Positions 6,287 to 7,486 of a stretch of 7,486 bases of DNA are shown piece after piece. Origin of the DNA: Nitrospirales bacterium (GTDB taxonomy: Bacteria > Nitrospirota > Nitrospiria > Nitrospirales > UBA8639); assembly GCA_029261305.1 (NCBI GenBank), contig JAJDBO010000309.1:1-7486 (forward strand), read 5' to 3'. Within the stretch, counting starts at the first letter, position 1, and each line of letters begins with the position of its first letter. The position numbers and the translations under genes were made by a program. The notes beneath the pieces were generated by a model. It did not search any database, was not told where the DNA came from, and saw only the letters and a program-made list of their open reading frames with translations.

Positions 6287-7162
6287 ATGTTTGAAGCCCA
6301 TTCTCATCCTTTTCTGGTTCCCTACACCGGAACGTTCACGGTGAAAGACGCACGGACCACCCCTCTCGTGGGTGCCCCAGGGAAGAAAGGGTGTATGGCC
6401 CAGCTCCAAAAGTTAGTGAAGGAGTTGGATGATTTGCAGCGGATGCTCTATGCCAATGGACGGTTTTCGCTACTGCTGATCTTTCAAGCCATGGATGGGG
6501 CAGGAAAGGATAGTACTATCCGTGCCGTAATGAATGGAGTCGATCCTTCTGGCTGCCAGGTGTTCTCGTTTAAGGCACCTTCGAATTTGGAACGCGCCCA
6601 TGACTTCTTGTGGCGTACGACCCTCCGACTGCCTGAACGTGGGAAAATTGGGATCTTCAATCGAAGTTATTACGAAGAGGTGCTCGTGGTTCGTGTGCAT
6701 CCTCAATACTTGGAAACACAAGGCCTCCCCAACCACATAGATTTAGAACGGCTGTGGGAAGGTCGGTATGAATCCATTCTAGATCATGAGAAGCATCTCG
6801 CGAGAAATGGAACCATTATTCTGAAGTTTTGGCTCAATGTTTCCAAAGCTGAACAAAAGCAGCGTTTTCTCTCTCGTCTCAATCAGCCTCAGAAACACTG
6901 GAAATTTTCACAAGCAGATGTGGATGAACGTCAGCTCTGGGCCAAATACATGAGGGCCTATGAAGACTGTTTGAATGCCACCTCACGACCGTGGGCCCCG
7001 TGGTATGCCATTCCGGCGGATAACAAACCCTACATGCGTCTCTGTGTCGCCGATATCATCGCCGAGACCATCAAAAGTTTAGGCCTGGAATATCCCAAAT
7101 TTAGCTTAAAGCAAAGGGCTCAATTTTCTAAGTTGAAAAAGAAATTGGAGAGAAGCAGCTGA
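6287..7162 (+). CDS. ppk2: PPK2-family polyphosphate:nucleotide phosphotransferase
   Basis: This is a complete 291-residue one-domain PPK2, a soluble enzyme that moves phosphate between inorganic polyphosphate and nucleotides, usually making NTP or NDP from polyphosphate. Walker A is QAMDGAGKDST (67-77, Lys74). VDPSGCQVFSFKAPS (85-99) follows. The Walker B/active-site block is GIFNRSYYEEVLVVRVHP (122-139). HWKFSQADVDERQLW (204-218) belongs to the lid region, and APWYAIPADNKPY (237-249) is the conserved C-terminal motif. The N-terminal segment PFLVPYTGTFTVKD matches the family's usual pre-domain, which supports ATG 6287 over the internal Met37. The motif style is nearest the class III/TIGR03709-like group, which can act on AMP and ADP, but I cannot assign the class firmly. 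The ATG lacks a Shine-Dalgarno; GGGAGG upstream would suit an ATT at 6257. It is convergent with the MBL gene, 20 bp away. Confidence 0.95.
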   Translation: MFEAHSHPFLVPYTGTFTVKDARTTPLVGAPGKKGCMAQLQKLVKELDDLQRMLYANGRFSLLLIFQAMDGAGKDSTIRAVMNGVDPSGCQVFSFKAPSNLERAHDFLWRTTLRLPERGKIGIFNRSYYEEVLVVRVHPQYLETQGLPNHIDLERLWEGRYESILDHEKHLARNGTIILKFWLNVSKAEQKQRFLSRLNQPQKHWKFSQADVDERQLWAKYMRAYEDCLNATSRPWAPWYAIPADNKPYMRLCVADIIAETIKSLGLEYPKFSLKQRAQFSKLKKKLERSS

Positions 7163-7182
7163 CCACCAGGGATGAAAAAAGG

Positions 7183-7486
7183 TTACGGCTCCCGAGAACG
7201 CGATTCAACCAAGGCTTTCAAATAACGACGCATCATCGTAGCATTGAGGTGGATTCGATGCCCATGGCCAGGAAGCACCCACTCAAAACTCACATCCAGC
7301 AACCTGGAAAGAGAGTGAACTAATTGAACATTATCCCAAACCAGAACAGAAGGGGTTTCCAATTGGTGTTGGTGCGGATCCCACCAGAGATGGTCTCCGG
7401 TAAAAAGGAAACGGTTTTTATAGAGTAAGGCGAGACTCCCTTGAGTGTGCCCTGGAACGGGAATCAACCTAAAGTCGGAACTAGCC
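7183..7486 (-). CDS. MBL-fold metallo-hydrolase, C-terminal part (5'-truncated by window edge)
   Basis: About 100 C-terminal residues of a metallo-beta-lactamase-fold protein are visible, running off the right edge. PVPGHTQGSLALLY contains the HTxGS metal-ligand motif. FTGDHLWWD contains the bridging Asp. WVLPGHGHRIH contains the late His ligand. The N-terminal HxHxDH motif is outside the window. The apparent TTG at 7465-7467 is an internal Leu codon, because the frame continues upstream (ASSDFR) to the edge. The FEWVLPGHG ending resembles glyoxalase-II-like hydrolases, some of which carry an N-terminal ferredoxin or rubredoxin-like part in cyanobacteria and Nitrospira; that is recollection, not shown here. 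The substrate is unknown. No terminator is seen in the 20-bp gap to the convergent PPK2 gene. Confidence 0.9.
   Translation of the reverse strand, partial: ASSDFRLIPVPGHTQGSLALLYKNRFLFTGDHLWWDPHQHQLETPSVLVWDNVQLVHSLSRLLDVSFEWVLPGHGHRIHLNATMMRRYLKALVESRSREP

Overview
The window reads as an ordinary chromosomal stretch from a Gram-negative bacterium of roughly balanced GC. A periplasmic adaptor plus an RND pump requires two membranes. No taxonomic marker gene is present. A Nitrospira-like (Nitrospirota) origin is my tentative guess, based on the style of the PPK2 and MBL-fold proteins and on heptameric repeats at gene ends; it is inference only.

Layout. Positions 2-4119 (+) hold the end of a tripartite efflux operon: a 5'-truncated HlyD/AcrA-type membrane fusion protein, then 8 bp later a complete RND inner-membrane transporter. 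No outer-membrane channel gene is visible; it may lie upstream. A 7-bp-period repeat (4101-4177) covers the transporter's stop codon. On the minus strand, 4198-4650 encodes an unrecognised 150-residue protein with an N-terminal signal peptide, possibly preceded by a 15-codon leader ORF. Divergent from it, 4836-5459 (+) encodes a small class I SAM-dependent methyltransferase. Its stop codon lies in a second copy of the same heptamer repeat, which runs into a terminator-like hairpin (5461-5484). Convergent to it, 5509-6105 (-) encodes a class II aldolase/adducin-family enzyme with all the expected metal and catalytic residues. A 181-bp divergent intergenic region with a 10-bp direct repeat separates it from 6287-7162 (+), a complete PPK2-family polyphosphate kinase. 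The window closes with the C-terminal part of a minus-strand MBL-fold metallo-hydrolase (7183-7486).

Apart from the efflux pair, the genes alternate in strand and look like independent single-gene transcription units (efflux, methylation, carbonyl/sugar metabolism, polyphosphate-nucleotide metabolism, hydrolase). I see no mobile element, CRISPR array, rRNA or tRNA, and no convincing new multi-gene system. The most unusual feature is the heptamer repeat. It supplies the last codons and the stop codon of two unrelated genes in the same reading phase, through a shared 12-mer CGTGAARCGTRA. No gene-free stretch exceeds 300 bases.
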